A DNA stretch of 20,077 bases from Bog-159 sp049520215 (GTDB lineage: Bacteria; Acidobacteriota; Terriglobia; Bryobacterales; Bryobacteraceae): the NCBI GenBank assembly GCA_049520215.1, contig JBEKPZ010000120.1, positions 1 through 20,077 on the forward strand, given 5' to 3'. The notes under the pieces were generated by a model, which was given only the letters and a program-made list of their open reading frames with translations, ran no database searches and had not been told where the DNA came from. Below are positions 1 to 6,582 of the stretch, piece after piece. Position 1 is the stretch's first letter, and each line of letters starts with the position of its first letter. A program made the translations under genes and the position numbers.

Positions 1-2040
1 ATCCAATGCCGAAGCAGCCGCCGGTAACCGTACCGTGGCCGTCCCGGATTCACCCCAGTTGCACAGCACCGCCGCAGCCCGTCCCGGCGCGGTCAATGCC
101 CGGAAGCTAACTTTCCCAGGACTCTCCAGAAGCGCTACCGGGAGATCGCGGGAAGCTTCACGTGCAGCCCCGGCAACCCACTCCCGCACCACTGCACTGT
201 CTCGCCGCAGGTATCCCAGCGTAAGGGCCGTGCCAAAATAAATCGCCCGGCCGGCTCCGAAGCGATTTTCGATGGCAGCGGGGCGCCCGTCCGCGCCTGC
301 AACCAAAACCTTCCCGCGCCCTTCGGGAATCACGCAGCGCCACAGCTCGCCATCCTTACCCGTTCCGCCTTGAGCCAGTAGGAACGGCTCCCATACCGCG
401 TCGATATCCTCCAGGGTGAAGCCGAAAACATCGGAGAGCGGCCCGGGCGGCATTTGCCGGGTGACGCCCTGCTCGTCCTTCCAGCCCACCAGTCCGTCGG
501 CCCATAGCGTGCCGCCCGCGCGGACAAACCCGCGGATCGCATCCACCGCCTTGCCACTCAAGGCATAGCAATACGGAAGGTAAAGCACCTTGTAGCGCCC
601 GGCCACGCCGGCTTCCAGTTCGCTGGTGTCCAGGAAATCGACCGGCACGTGGGAACGGTCGAGCGCCTTGTAACAACCCATCAACGAATGGACCACATCA
701 TCGCCCGGCCGCCGCCAGCCGTCGATGGAATAGAGCAGCATGGCGTCGCGGTCATAGAGAATCGCGGCGCGAGCCGCCACGGGCCGGGCGCTCAAGAAAA
801 AGCTGTCGTGCCGCCGCAGCACCTCCGCAACGGATTGGGTAGCGCGCGTTCGCGCCGTGGATTCGCCCTGCGGTCCAGCCAGCGCCCATTCGCCGGCCTC
901 ATTCCCCTCCGTGCGCGGATGCCACAACCAGAACAGGATGCCCCGTGCGCCGTTGCCGATGCCGTCCCACAACCAGCGCGTGATTTCGCCCGCGGTGGGG
1001 TTCAGGGGCCGAGTGCCGGTGAGTATAGTAGGGCCGGCCTGCAACTCGGTCACCCACCATGGCGCTGGCGCCGACACGCTGCGGACCAGATCGCAGCAGT
1101 AGCCGTACGCCACGCCGAAGTCCTCGCGCGGGAACATGCCGAAGTGCCACGCCGCGTGCATCGACGCGCCCAGGAAGGCGGCAGTGGGTTTGAGCTGCCA
1201 CAAATCGCGCCCGGATGCCGGCATATTGGAGGTCAACCCCGGCGGATTGATGTGCGTGAGCGCGCCGGGGTGATGCCGGTCGACCTGGGCGTGAATCCAG
1301 CGGAGTTGATCGGCGAGGTGCGCGCAGCGGAAGCGCCGCCAGTCGAGCAAGGAGGGATAATCCGCCCAACTCGCCACCCGCGGTTCGACGGGCGCTTGCA
1401 CGTCTTCGAATCGCGCCAGCGGCCGATACCACAACCGGTTCAGCTTCTCGACTGTGCCGTACTTCCGTTCCAGCCAGCGTGCATACTCAGCCAGCACGAA
1501 CGGCTCGGCGCCGCTATTGATGCCGGGTTCGTTCTGCAAAAGCCACACGCCGTGCGCCGGGTGGCTCTTATAGCGCGTGACGACCTTTTCGATATAGATC
1601 TCCGAGAAGGGTCGCAGGCCCGGATCGGAAAGATCGCGCCAGGCGTGGTAGAACGGAGCCGTGCCCATCCATCCGGGCGGGTCTTCGGAACAGAGCGTGT
1701 TGGCGATGAGGATGCCGTTCTGCGCCGCGGCATCGTAGATCCAGTCGTAGCCTGCGAAGTTCCACTGGCCCTGTTGGCGCTCGATGTGGTCCCAGATGGT
1801 GAAGACGCGCGCCACCGTCAGACCGGTCTGCGACATGCGGCGGAAGTGCTCGAAGACCGATTCACGGGTCTCGGTGGCATTCAGAAAGAATTCCGCTCCG
1901 ATGCGGGGGCGCGTTAGCAAGGGGATTGCCGATGGTTCCCGTGCCGGTTGCGCTGCCAGCGCCCCCAGGCCCAGGCTCGCGCCGCCGCCAAGAATGGCAC
2001 GCCGGGAGATGCGCTCCATCGCCGGTTTTGTGATCTGCAT
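1..2040 (-). CDS. Exported GH42 family beta-galactosidase, 3' end cut by window edge
   Basis: The frame is open from the ATG at 2040 to base 1 without a stop, giving 680 residues. Near the N-terminus is a Tat-like signal (SRRAILGGGASLGLGALAA, from residue 12), so the enzyme is probably exported folded. The body matches a GH42 TIM barrel: the acid/base motif is LLQNEPG with E171, and the likely nucleophile is E332 in WWVTELQAG. Residues from about 420 fit the GH42 trimerisation domain (AAILYDRDAMLLY). GH42 enzymes hydrolyse terminal beta-galactosides; the actual substrate cannot be read here. The family is usually about 650-700 residues, so little is missing. An in-frame ATG at 2019 (residue 8) is an alternative start; neither start has a clear ribosome binding site. 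The gene diverges from the kinase at 2326 across a palindromic repeat. Confidence 0.9.
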   Translation of the reverse strand, partial: MQITKPAMERISRRAILGGGASLGLGALAAQPAREPSAIPLLTRPRIGAEFFLNATETRESVFEHFRRMSQTGLTVARVFTIWDHIERQQGQWNFAGYDWIYDAAAQNGILIANTLCSEDPPGWMGTAPFYHAWRDLSDPGLRPFSEIYIEKVVTRYKSHPAHGVWLLQNEPGINSGAEPFVLAEYARWLERKYGTVEKLNRLWYRPLARFEDVQAPVEPRVASWADYPSLLDWRRFRCAHLADQLRWIHAQVDRHHPGALTHINPPGLTSNMPASGRDLWQLKPTAAFLGASMHAAWHFGMFPREDFGVAYGYCCDLVRSVSAPAPWWVTELQAGPTILTGTRPLNPTAGEITRWLWDGIGNGARGILFWLWHPRTEGNEAGEWALAGPQGESTARTRATQSVAEVLRRHDSFFLSARPVAARAAILYDRDAMLLYSIDGWRRPGDDVVHSLMGCYKALDRSHVPVDFLDTSELEAGVAGRYKVLYLPYCYALSGKAVDAIRGFVRAGGTLWADGLVGWKDEQGVTRQMPPGPLSDVFGFTLEDIDAVWEPFLLAQGGTGKDGELWRCVIPEGRGKVLVAGADGRPAAIENRFGAGRAIYFGTALTLGYLRRDSAVVREWVAGAAREASRDLPVALLESPGKVSFRALTAPGRAAAVLCNWGESGTATVRLPAAASALD

Positions 2041-2054
2041 CTGCGCGCATCTTA

Positions 2055-2136
2055 GCACCTGTGGGGCAGGTTGGTAACCTGCAAGCCGATTGTTAATCGG
2101 CCTTCGCGAGCGAAGCTCGCGTTCCACAGGCCGTGC
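2055..2136. repeat. Palindromic repeat, family A copy 1, cloverleaf-like
   Basis: Three perfect 7-bp hairpins with 3-nt loops lie side by side: 2066-2082 (GCAGGTT/AACCTGC), 2085-2101 (GCCGATT/AATCGGC) and 2105-2121 (CGCGAGC/GCTCGCG). They are enclosed by an outer 7-bp stem, CCTGTGG at 2058-2064 with CCACAGG at 2124-2130. GCAC and GTGC just outside could extend that stem past a bulge. The result is a four-way, cloverleaf-like fold as cruciform or RNA. The TGTGGGGC plus first-hairpin core recurs at 17720, 17795 and 19513. It is not a tRNA: there are no T-loop or anticodon features. Confidence 0.85.
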
Positions 2137-2144
2137 CATTGCGC

Positions 2145-2196
2145 AGGGACGCGTCGGTCTGAGCCACTAAGGTGGCAGGCAGCGTGACGCGTCCCT
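2145..2196. repeat. 11-bp inverted repeat with nested hairpin
   Basis: AGGGACGCGTC at 2145-2155 is the exact reverse complement of GACGCGTCCCT at 2186-2196. Inside the 30-nt spacer is a second hairpin, GCCAC (2163-2167) with GTGGC (2172-2176). It follows directly on the cloverleaf-like repeat, so most of the divergent GH42/kinase intergenic region is palindromic. From 2197 to 2325 no convincing promoter was found for the kinase; TATGAT at 2293-2298 is a weak -10 candidate. Confidence 0.8.
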
Positions 2197-2325
2197 CGAC
2201 CAGGCTATGATTCGAGATTAGAGAATCCGAGGCCCCGCGAATATCCTGTCCGTAGAGTATTTTTCGTCCCCAAATCTACCGAATGGACGGGATATGATCG
2301 AAGAAGCCAAGCTGATACGTTACCT

Positions 2326-3723
2326 ATGGAGCCTGAGGAAACCAAAGACGCCGTGGTTCCCAAACGGAGCGTGCAGCCTCTGCAGTGGGGCGCTCAAGTC
2401 GTGCTGCTGGCCAGCTTTGGCGGCATGCTGGGACTGATGCTGTTCGCCGGCATCGACTCGCTGCGCGCCTTGCGCCAGATTCAGTCGCGCAACGTCCAGA
2501 TCCGCCAGACCTTCTTGCTGCGTAATCGCGCCCTGGAGGAGATCCGCTCGGCCCTATACCAGTCCGGCACGTTCACGCGCGATTATCTGCTGGAACGGGA
2601 TGCTTCGCGCGCGGAAACGTATCGCGCCAGCCTGCAGAAAGTCCGCGGAGAAATGGATGCGGCGCTGGGCCGCTACTCGCAATCCCTGGATGCCGGAGAA
2701 CAAGCGCCGTTTTCGGCTTTGCAGGCCCGCATTGCCGACTACTGGAAAGCGCTCGACCCCATCTCCCATTGGGATGCCAGAGAAAAGTTGGCCCGCACCG
2801 ACGCTTTCATGCACCGGGAACTTTTCCCGCGCCGCGCCACTACGCTTGAAATCGCCGATCGCATCGGCGCCGTCAACGAGCAGGAACTCAACAACGGCGA
2901 CGAGCGGCTGAAGGTCCTCTTCGACCGCTTTCGCTACCGGCTGATCCTGATGCTCGCCATCACCCTGGGAATCGGCGCGCTGCTGGCCGTCGCCACCATC
3001 CGGCACATCCTGCGCCTGGCGCGCGACGCCGATTTGCGCTATCGCCAAGTGGCCCTGGCGCAGGCCAAGCTGAAGGAACTCTCCGCTCGCCTGGTGGACG
3101 CGCAGGAGCAGGAACGCCGCGCCATCTCCCGCGAGCTGCACGATGAAGTCGGTCAGTCGCTGAGCGCGCTTTTGATGGAACTGGGCAATCTGGGAGCCGT
3201 CGCGCCCGGCGACGCCGAGTTGCGCAGCCACGTCGAGTCCATCCGCAAACTGGCCGAGAGCAGCGTGCACGTGGTACGCAATATGGCGCTGTTGTTGCGT
3301 CCCTCCATGCTGGACGACCTGGGCCTGGTGCCCGCCTTGCAATGGCAGGCGCGCGAGATTTCCAAACGCACCGGCTTGGCCGTCACGGTGGAGGCCGACA
3401 ACGTAGCGGACGATCTGCCCGAAGAGCACAAGACCTGTATCTATCGCGTGGTGCAGGAAGCGCTCAACAACTGCGCCCGGCACGCCTTCGCGCGCAGCGT
3501 GCGCATCGAGGTCGTGCAGGAAAGCGACCGCATCTTCTTGCATGTGCTCGACGACGGGCAGGGCTTCACCAGCACGCACACGCGCGGCCTCGGCCTGCTG
3601 GGCATCGAAGAGCGGGTGACGCACCTGGGCGGCTGTTTCCACCTGCAATCCGAGCCTGGGCGCGGCGTCAGGTTGAGCATCGAAATCCCGTTAGCATCGC
3701 GCCCCGTGGAGGTCATCGCATGA
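2326..3723 (+). CDS. NarX/DegS-type membrane sensor histidine kinase
   Basis: This 465-residue sensor kinase autophosphorylates and would pass phosphate to the regulator encoded next to it. Two membrane segments, about residues 24-46 and 205-224, flank a helical periplasmic sensor of about 160 residues like the four-helix sensors of NarX relatives. The HisKA_3 motif RRAISRELHDEVGQ carries the phosphoacceptor H272. The ATPase domain shows the N-box (VVQEALNN, N381/N382), the G1 box DDGQGF (D409-F414) and a GLGLLGIEERV box. The signal sensed is not evident. The gene overlaps the regulator by ATGA, which implies translational coupling. No clear Shine-Dalgarno precedes the ATG, but no better in-frame start was seen upstream. 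Confidence 0.93.
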   Translation: MEPEETKDAVVPKRSVQPLQWGAQVVLLASFGGMLGLMLFAGIDSLRALRQIQSRNVQIRQTFLLRNRALEEIRSALYQSGTFTRDYLLERDASRAETYRASLQKVRGEMDAALGRYSQSLDAGEQAPFSALQARIADYWKALDPISHWDAREKLARTDAFMHRELFPRRATTLEIADRIGAVNEQELNNGDERLKVLFDRFRYRLILMLAITLGIGALLAVATIRHILRLARDADLRYRQVALAQAKLKELSARLVDAQEQERRAISRELHDEVGQSLSALLMELGNLGAVAPGDAELRSHVESIRKLAESSVHVVRNMALLLRPSMLDDLGLVPALQWQAREISKRTGLAVTVEADNVADDLPEEHKTCIYRVVQEALNNCARHAFARSVRIEVVQESDRIFLHVLDDGQGFTSTHTRGLGLLGIEERVTHLGGCFHLQSEPGRGVRLSIEIPLASRPVEVIA

Positions 3724-4370
3724 TTCCCGTGCGCATCCTGCTCGCCGACGACCACACCGTCATGCGCAACGGCCTGCGCCTGCTGTTGGAGCGTCAGCCC
3801 CATTTGCAGGTGGTCGGCGAAGCCGCGGACGGCCGCCAGGCGGTGGCGCTCAGCGAAACGCTCAATCCGGATGTGGTCGTCATGGACATCGCCATGCCCA
3901 ACCTGAACGGCATCGAGGCCGCCCGCCAGATCGTCAACCGCAACCCGCGCACTGCCATCGCCATTCTCAGCATGCACTCCGACGAGAGCTACGTGATCCG
4001 CGCCCTGAAGGCCGGCGCGCGCGCCTACCTGCTGAAGGATTCCGCCGAAGCCGACCTGCTGGCGGCCGTCCGCGCGCTCACCGACGGCAAGTCTTTTTTC
4101 AGCCCGGCCATCAGCAAGATCCTGGTCGAAGATTACATGCGTCAGTTGGAGAGCCGCGGCGCCGAGGATACCTATGAGCTGCTCACCAATCGTGAGCGCG
4201 AGATCCTGCAGCTCCTGGCCGAAGGCCGCACTAACAAAGAAGTCGCCAACATGCTGAATCTCAGCCTGTATACGGTAGAGACCCATCGTGCGCACATTCT
4301 GCAAAAGCTGAACCTGCACAGCGTGCCCGAGCTGATTCTGTACGCCGTGCGCAAGGGCATCATCGCTTAA
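3720..4370 (+). CDS. NarL/FixJ-family response regulator
   Basis: This 216-residue two-domain regulator is the evident partner of the upstream kinase; its ATG overlaps the kinase stop (ATGA at 3720-3723). The receiver domain has the acidic pair D10/D11, phosphoacceptor D56 in VVVMDIAMP, switch residue S84 and the conserved K106 in YLLKDS. The C-terminal 65 residues are a LuxR-type helix-turn-helix (LTNREREILQLLAEGRTNKE, then VETHRAHILQKL). It would bind DNA as a dimer once phosphorylated. Length is standard for the family. Targets are unknown, but the divergent GH42 gene is an obvious candidate by position only. Confidence 0.95.
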   Translation: MIPVRILLADDHTVMRNGLRLLLERQPHLQVVGEAADGRQAVALSETLNPDVVVMDIAMPNLNGIEAARQIVNRNPRTAIAILSMHSDESYVIRALKAGARAYLLKDSAEADLLAAVRALTDGKSFFSPAISKILVEDYMRQLESRGAEDTYELLTNREREILQLLAEGRTNKEVANMLNLSLYTVETHRAHILQKLNLHSVPELILYAVRKGIIA

Positions 4371-4399
4371 CCTGGCCCTCCCAAGAAAGGCTTAGATGA

Positions 4400-4543
4400 G
4401 AGCTAGAATCGACGCCGTTCACTTAGTGATGTTTCGGTGGGGCAGGCGATCGTTTTATGTCGCCTGCCAACGCTCCTCGCGGGCGGCAGACCACAAAGTG
4501 CGATGGTCTGCCCCACCAAGGTGAACAGTATTGGAGCTAGGAT
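4400..4543. repeat. MITE-like composite palindrome with flanking direct repeats
   Basis: GTTCAC (4417-4422) pairs with GTGAAC (4521-4526), and GGTGGGGCAG (4436-4445) pairs with CTGCCCCACC (4508-4517). Inside are two further hairpins: GGCAGGCG/CGCCTGCC (4441-4448/4461-4468) and GCAGACCA/TGGTCTGC (4486-4493/4504-4511). Near-identical 10-mers flank it, GAGCTAGAAT (4400-4409) and GAGCTAGGAT (4534-4543), each 7 nt from the outer stem. The symmetry is what a small non-autonomous insertion with a target duplication would leave. It fills the gap between the NarL-type regulator and the first toxin-antitoxin pair. Confidence 0.7.
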
Positions 4544-4555
4544 GGAGAATTAGCT

Positions 4556-4831
4556 ATGCAACTCAACGTTCCTCCCGACCTTGAAACGCTGATCAACAAA
4601 CGCCTCGCCAGTGGCGCCTATACGAGCGTTGAGGATGTCTTGCGCCGCGCTCTGGAAGTTCAGGACGCCGAGGAAAGTTGGACTCGCGAGGAACGCCAGG
4701 CGCTATCGTCCCATCTCGAGGAAGGCTATCTGCAGGCCGAGCGTGGCGAGCTAATTGACGGCGATCGGGCTCGCCGTGAAATTCGGGCGATGAAAGAGAA
4801 CTGGCTGCAAGATCGTGCACCTAAACAATGA
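4556..4831 (+). CDS. ParD-family type II antitoxin
   Basis: This 91-residue protein has an N-terminal ribbon-helix-helix of the ParD/CopG kind: MQLNVPPDLETLINKRLASG, followed by YTSVEDVLRRALEVQ. Its acidic C-terminal tail (LEEGYLQAERGELIDGDRAR) would wrap the toxin. ParD antitoxins neutralise ParE and repress their own operon by binding DNA through the N-terminus. GGAG at 4544-4547 lies 8 nt before the ATG, supporting this start. The stop overlaps the toxin ATG (ATGA at 4828-4831), the usual coupled antitoxin-first order. A palindromic repeat ends just upstream. Confidence 0.88.
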   Translation: MQLNVPPDLETLINKRLASGAYTSVEDVLRRALEVQDAEESWTREERQALSSHLEEGYLQAERGELIDGDRARREIRAMKENWLQDRAPKQ

Positions 4832-5139
4832 GTGCTTATGCTCTCACACCGCTCGCCAGAACCGATATTTTTGACATCTGGACCCACATTGCCAAGGACA
4901 GCGAGGACGCCGCCAACCGCGTGGAACAGGCGATCTATGACGCATACGCGTTTGTCGCCGAAGCTCCCTTGCGCGGCCACTCCCGTCCCGATCTGACAAA
5001 CCGCGCGCTTCGTTTCTGGACGCTGACCCGCTACCCCAACTACACGGTCGTTTATCGGCCCGAGACGGCTCCCGTTCGGGTTATCGCAGTCATCCACGGG
5101 AAAAGAAGAATCCTGCGCATTCTGAAACAGCGTCCCTGA
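4828..5139 (+). CDS. ParE/RelE-superfamily toxin
   Basis: This 103-residue basic protein has the ParE fold signature: N-terminal LTPLARTDIFDIWTHIA, two helices with AANRVEQAIYDAYAFVAEAP, the RGHSRPDL segment, then strands LRFWTLTRYPNYTVVYRP and VRVIAVIHGKRRILRIL. ParE proteins poison DNA gyrase, whereas RelE relatives cleave mRNA on the ribosome; the ParD partner favours the ParE type. Length is normal and all segments look intact, so it is probably functional. The hydrolase gene starts 13 nt after its stop and may be co-transcribed. Confidence 0.88.
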   Translation: MSAYALTPLARTDIFDIWTHIAKDSEDAANRVEQAIYDAYAFVAEAPLRGHSRPDLTNRALRFWTLTRYPNYTVVYRPETAPVRVIAVIHGKRRILRILKQRP

Positions 5140-5152
5140 CATACCCAAAACA

Positions 5153-5965
5153 ATGTGGCGCGCTCCTGCTTACGTCGCGATCCCCATAGTCGCCGCCGCC
5201 ATCTACCTGGCCCTCTGTTACATCGCCAATCGCTCTGTATACTTCCCCGCGAAGTATCCGGAAGGCCTTTGGGACGCACAGTCCCTGCTGCGCGCGACTG
5301 ACGTATGGCTTGACACGGAAGACGGCGTTCGCATTCACGCCTGGTCGATTCCGCGCGAGGGAGCCTCTTTCGTCACGCTGCACCTGCACGGAAATGCGGG
5401 CAACATCACGCACCGCTACCCCCAGTTTCACGAAATCGCCGCAGCCGGATCCGCCGTCCTCGCGCTGGATTACCGCGGTTACGGAAAAAGTCACGGCCGG
5501 CCCACCGAGCGCGGGCTCTATCGCGACGCCGACGCCGCCTACAATTACCTGTTGAAGGCCGGCTTTCGCCCGGACCACATCATCTTGCACGGCGAGTCGC
5601 TGGGCACCGCCGTGGCCGTGGATCTGGCCGCGCGCCGCCCGTGCGCGGCGGTTGTCCTCGAAGCGCCGTTTACGTCCGCGAATGACGTTGCCCGGATTGT
5701 CGCGCCGGTGATCGGTCCGATGCTCGTCTGGGGATTCGATTCGCGCGCGAAGATCGGTCGCATCCACGTGCCGGTCTTCTTCATCCAAGGCGATCGCGAC
5801 GAGGTGATTCCGCTGCGCCTCGGCCAGGCACTGTTCGCCGCCGCGCGCGAACCCAAATCGTTCTGGCTGGTGGCGGGCGCCGGGCACAATGACATCGCCG
5901 AAACCGCCGGAGCCAGCTACCGGCAGCATCTGCAATCCTTCTACGAGCGTCTGCGAGTGCTTTGA
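5153..5965 (+). CDS. Membrane-anchored alpha/beta hydrolase, Bem46/ABHD13-like
   Basis: This 270-residue serine hydrolase has one N-terminal membrane segment (about residues 6-25). The oxyanion motif is HLHGNAGN, the nucleophile elbow GESLGT has S149, the likely acid is D216 in QGDRDEVIP and the histidine is H245 in GAGHND. The layout matches bacterial Bem46/ABHD12-13-like hydrolases, which are mostly of unknown substrate, so esterase or acyl hydrolase is as far as the call can go. There is no clear ribosome binding site at the ATG; translation may depend on the upstream toxin gene 13 nt away. It lies between two toxin-antitoxin modules on the same strand. Confidence 0.88.
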   Translation: MWRAPAYVAIPIVAAAIYLALCYIANRSVYFPAKYPEGLWDAQSLLRATDVWLDTEDGVRIHAWSIPREGASFVTLHLHGNAGNITHRYPQFHEIAAAGSAVLALDYRGYGKSHGRPTERGLYRDADAAYNYLLKAGFRPDHIILHGESLGTAVAVDLAARRPCAAVVLEAPFTSANDVARIVAPVIGPMLVWGFDSRAKIGRIHVPVFFIQGDRDEVIPLRLGQALFAAAREPKSFWLVAGAGHNDIAETAGASYRQHLQSFYERLRVL

Positions 5966-5989
5966 CCGCATTGGCAAATCTGCTAAACT
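5962..5989 (+). promoter_or_regulatory. Probable sigma-70 promoter of the AbrB/RelE module
   Basis: TTGACC (5962-5967) and TAAACT (5984-5989) are 16 nt apart, and TGC just before the -10 makes an extended -10 box. It overlaps the hydrolase stop and ends 38 nt before the antitoxin ATG, so the second module probably has its own promoter. Confidence 0.5.
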
Positions 5990-6001
5990 GCAATTGCGTC
6001 T

Positions 6002-6019
6002 AGTTCAACAGTTCAACTG
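6002..6019. promoter_or_regulatory. Operator-like repeat before the AbrB-type antitoxin
   Basis: AGTTCAAC occurs twice in tandem (6002-6009 and 6010-6017), and CAGTTCAACTG (6009-6019) is an odd-centred palindrome. The site lies between the predicted -10 box and the antitoxin ATG, where an autoregulating antitoxin would bind. Confidence 0.45.
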
Positions 6020-6027
6020 TCCCACCA

Positions 6028-6309
6028 ATGCCTATCGTTACCGTCAAGAATAAATATCAAGTGGTCATCCCGCGGCGTGTCCGGGAACAGGTCGGCGTCG
6101 CGATCGGGGATGTGCTGGAAGCGAGGGCCGTAAGGGGCAAGATCGTGTTCGAGCCCAAGTCGATCGTGGATCGAGGCATTGCTGAAGGGCTCGACGATAT
6201 CAAACAGGGGCGCGTGTATGGACCCTACCGCACGGCCGCAGAAGCGATGAAGGCGTTTCAGGCACGCAGTGCCAAACTTTCGAAGCGTCCGAAGCGTGCG
6301 GCCTCGTAA
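6028..6309 (+). CDS. AbrB/MazE/SpoVT-type antitoxin
   Basis: This 93-residue protein begins with a swapped-hairpin AbrB DNA-binding domain (about residues 1-47): VTVKNKYQVVIPRRVREQVG, then IGDVLEARAVRGKIVFEP. The C-terminal half (GLDDIKQGRVYGPYRTAAEA onward) would contact the toxin and ends in a basic stretch. Antitoxins with this domain bind their own promoter. They are usually paired with MazF or VapC (PIN) toxins, but the gene 3 nt downstream encodes a RelE/ParE-fold protein, which makes the pairing unusual. A promoter and a tandem AGTTCAAC repeat precede it. Confidence 0.85.
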   Translation: MPIVTVKNKYQVVIPRRVREQVGVAIGDVLEARAVRGKIVFEPKSIVDRGIAEGLDDIKQGRVYGPYRTAAEAMKAFQARSAKLSKRPKRAAS

Positions 6310-6312
6310 CCG

Positions 6313-6558
6313 ATGGAGCTGGTTTTCACCGAGCGGTTTGACCGCAGTCTCCGCCAGGCGCCGCCAGCGGTGCAGCGAGCGTTCTGGAAGCAGGCCGGAT
6401 TCCTTCTGTCGAACTTGAACCATCCGTCGCTGCGGGCCAAGAAGTACGAAGGCGCCGCAGATCTCTGGCAGGCACGCGTAAACCGCGACTGGCGATTCTA
6501 TTTCAGAATCATCGGCAACAAATATCACCTCGTGGACATCACCGCTCACCCGAAGTAA
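6313..6558 (+). CDS. RelE/ParE-superfamily toxin (mRNA interferase-like)
   Basis: This 81-residue basic protein has the RelE pattern: FTERFDRSLRQAPPAVQRAF, the NHPSLRAKKYEGAADLWQAR segment, then VNRDWRFYFRIIGNKYHLVD. The LWQARVNRDWRFYF block corresponds to the catalytic beta-sheet of RelE/YoeB/HigB-type ribosome-dependent RNases, with basic residues available for RNA. Inferred activity is translation-linked mRNA cleavage. It starts 3 nt after the antitoxin stop with no ribosome binding site of its own, so it is likely coupled. The fold call is firmer than the activity, because members differ in catalytic residues. Confidence 0.82.
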   Translation: MELVFTERFDRSLRQAPPAVQRAFWKQAGFLLSNLNHPSLRAKKYEGAADLWQARVNRDWRFYFRIIGNKYHLVDITAHPK

Positions 6559-6582
6559 ACATCCCCGTGCGATCATGATGGC

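Noticed and set aside
649..1917. 422-residue plus-strand open frame
   Set aside because: It is antisense to the GH42 gene, whose uninterrupted minus-strand frame carries catalytic motifs; the plus translation matches nothing and is rich in arginine and proline.
2058..2130. tRNA gene suggested by the cloverleaf shape
   Set aside because: No GTTCRANYC T-loop, no anticodon loop of 7 nt, no acceptor end; the loops are 3 nt.
2554..3648. 364-residue minus-strand frame
   Set aside because: Shadow of the first histidine kinase, which has all kinase motifs on the plus strand.
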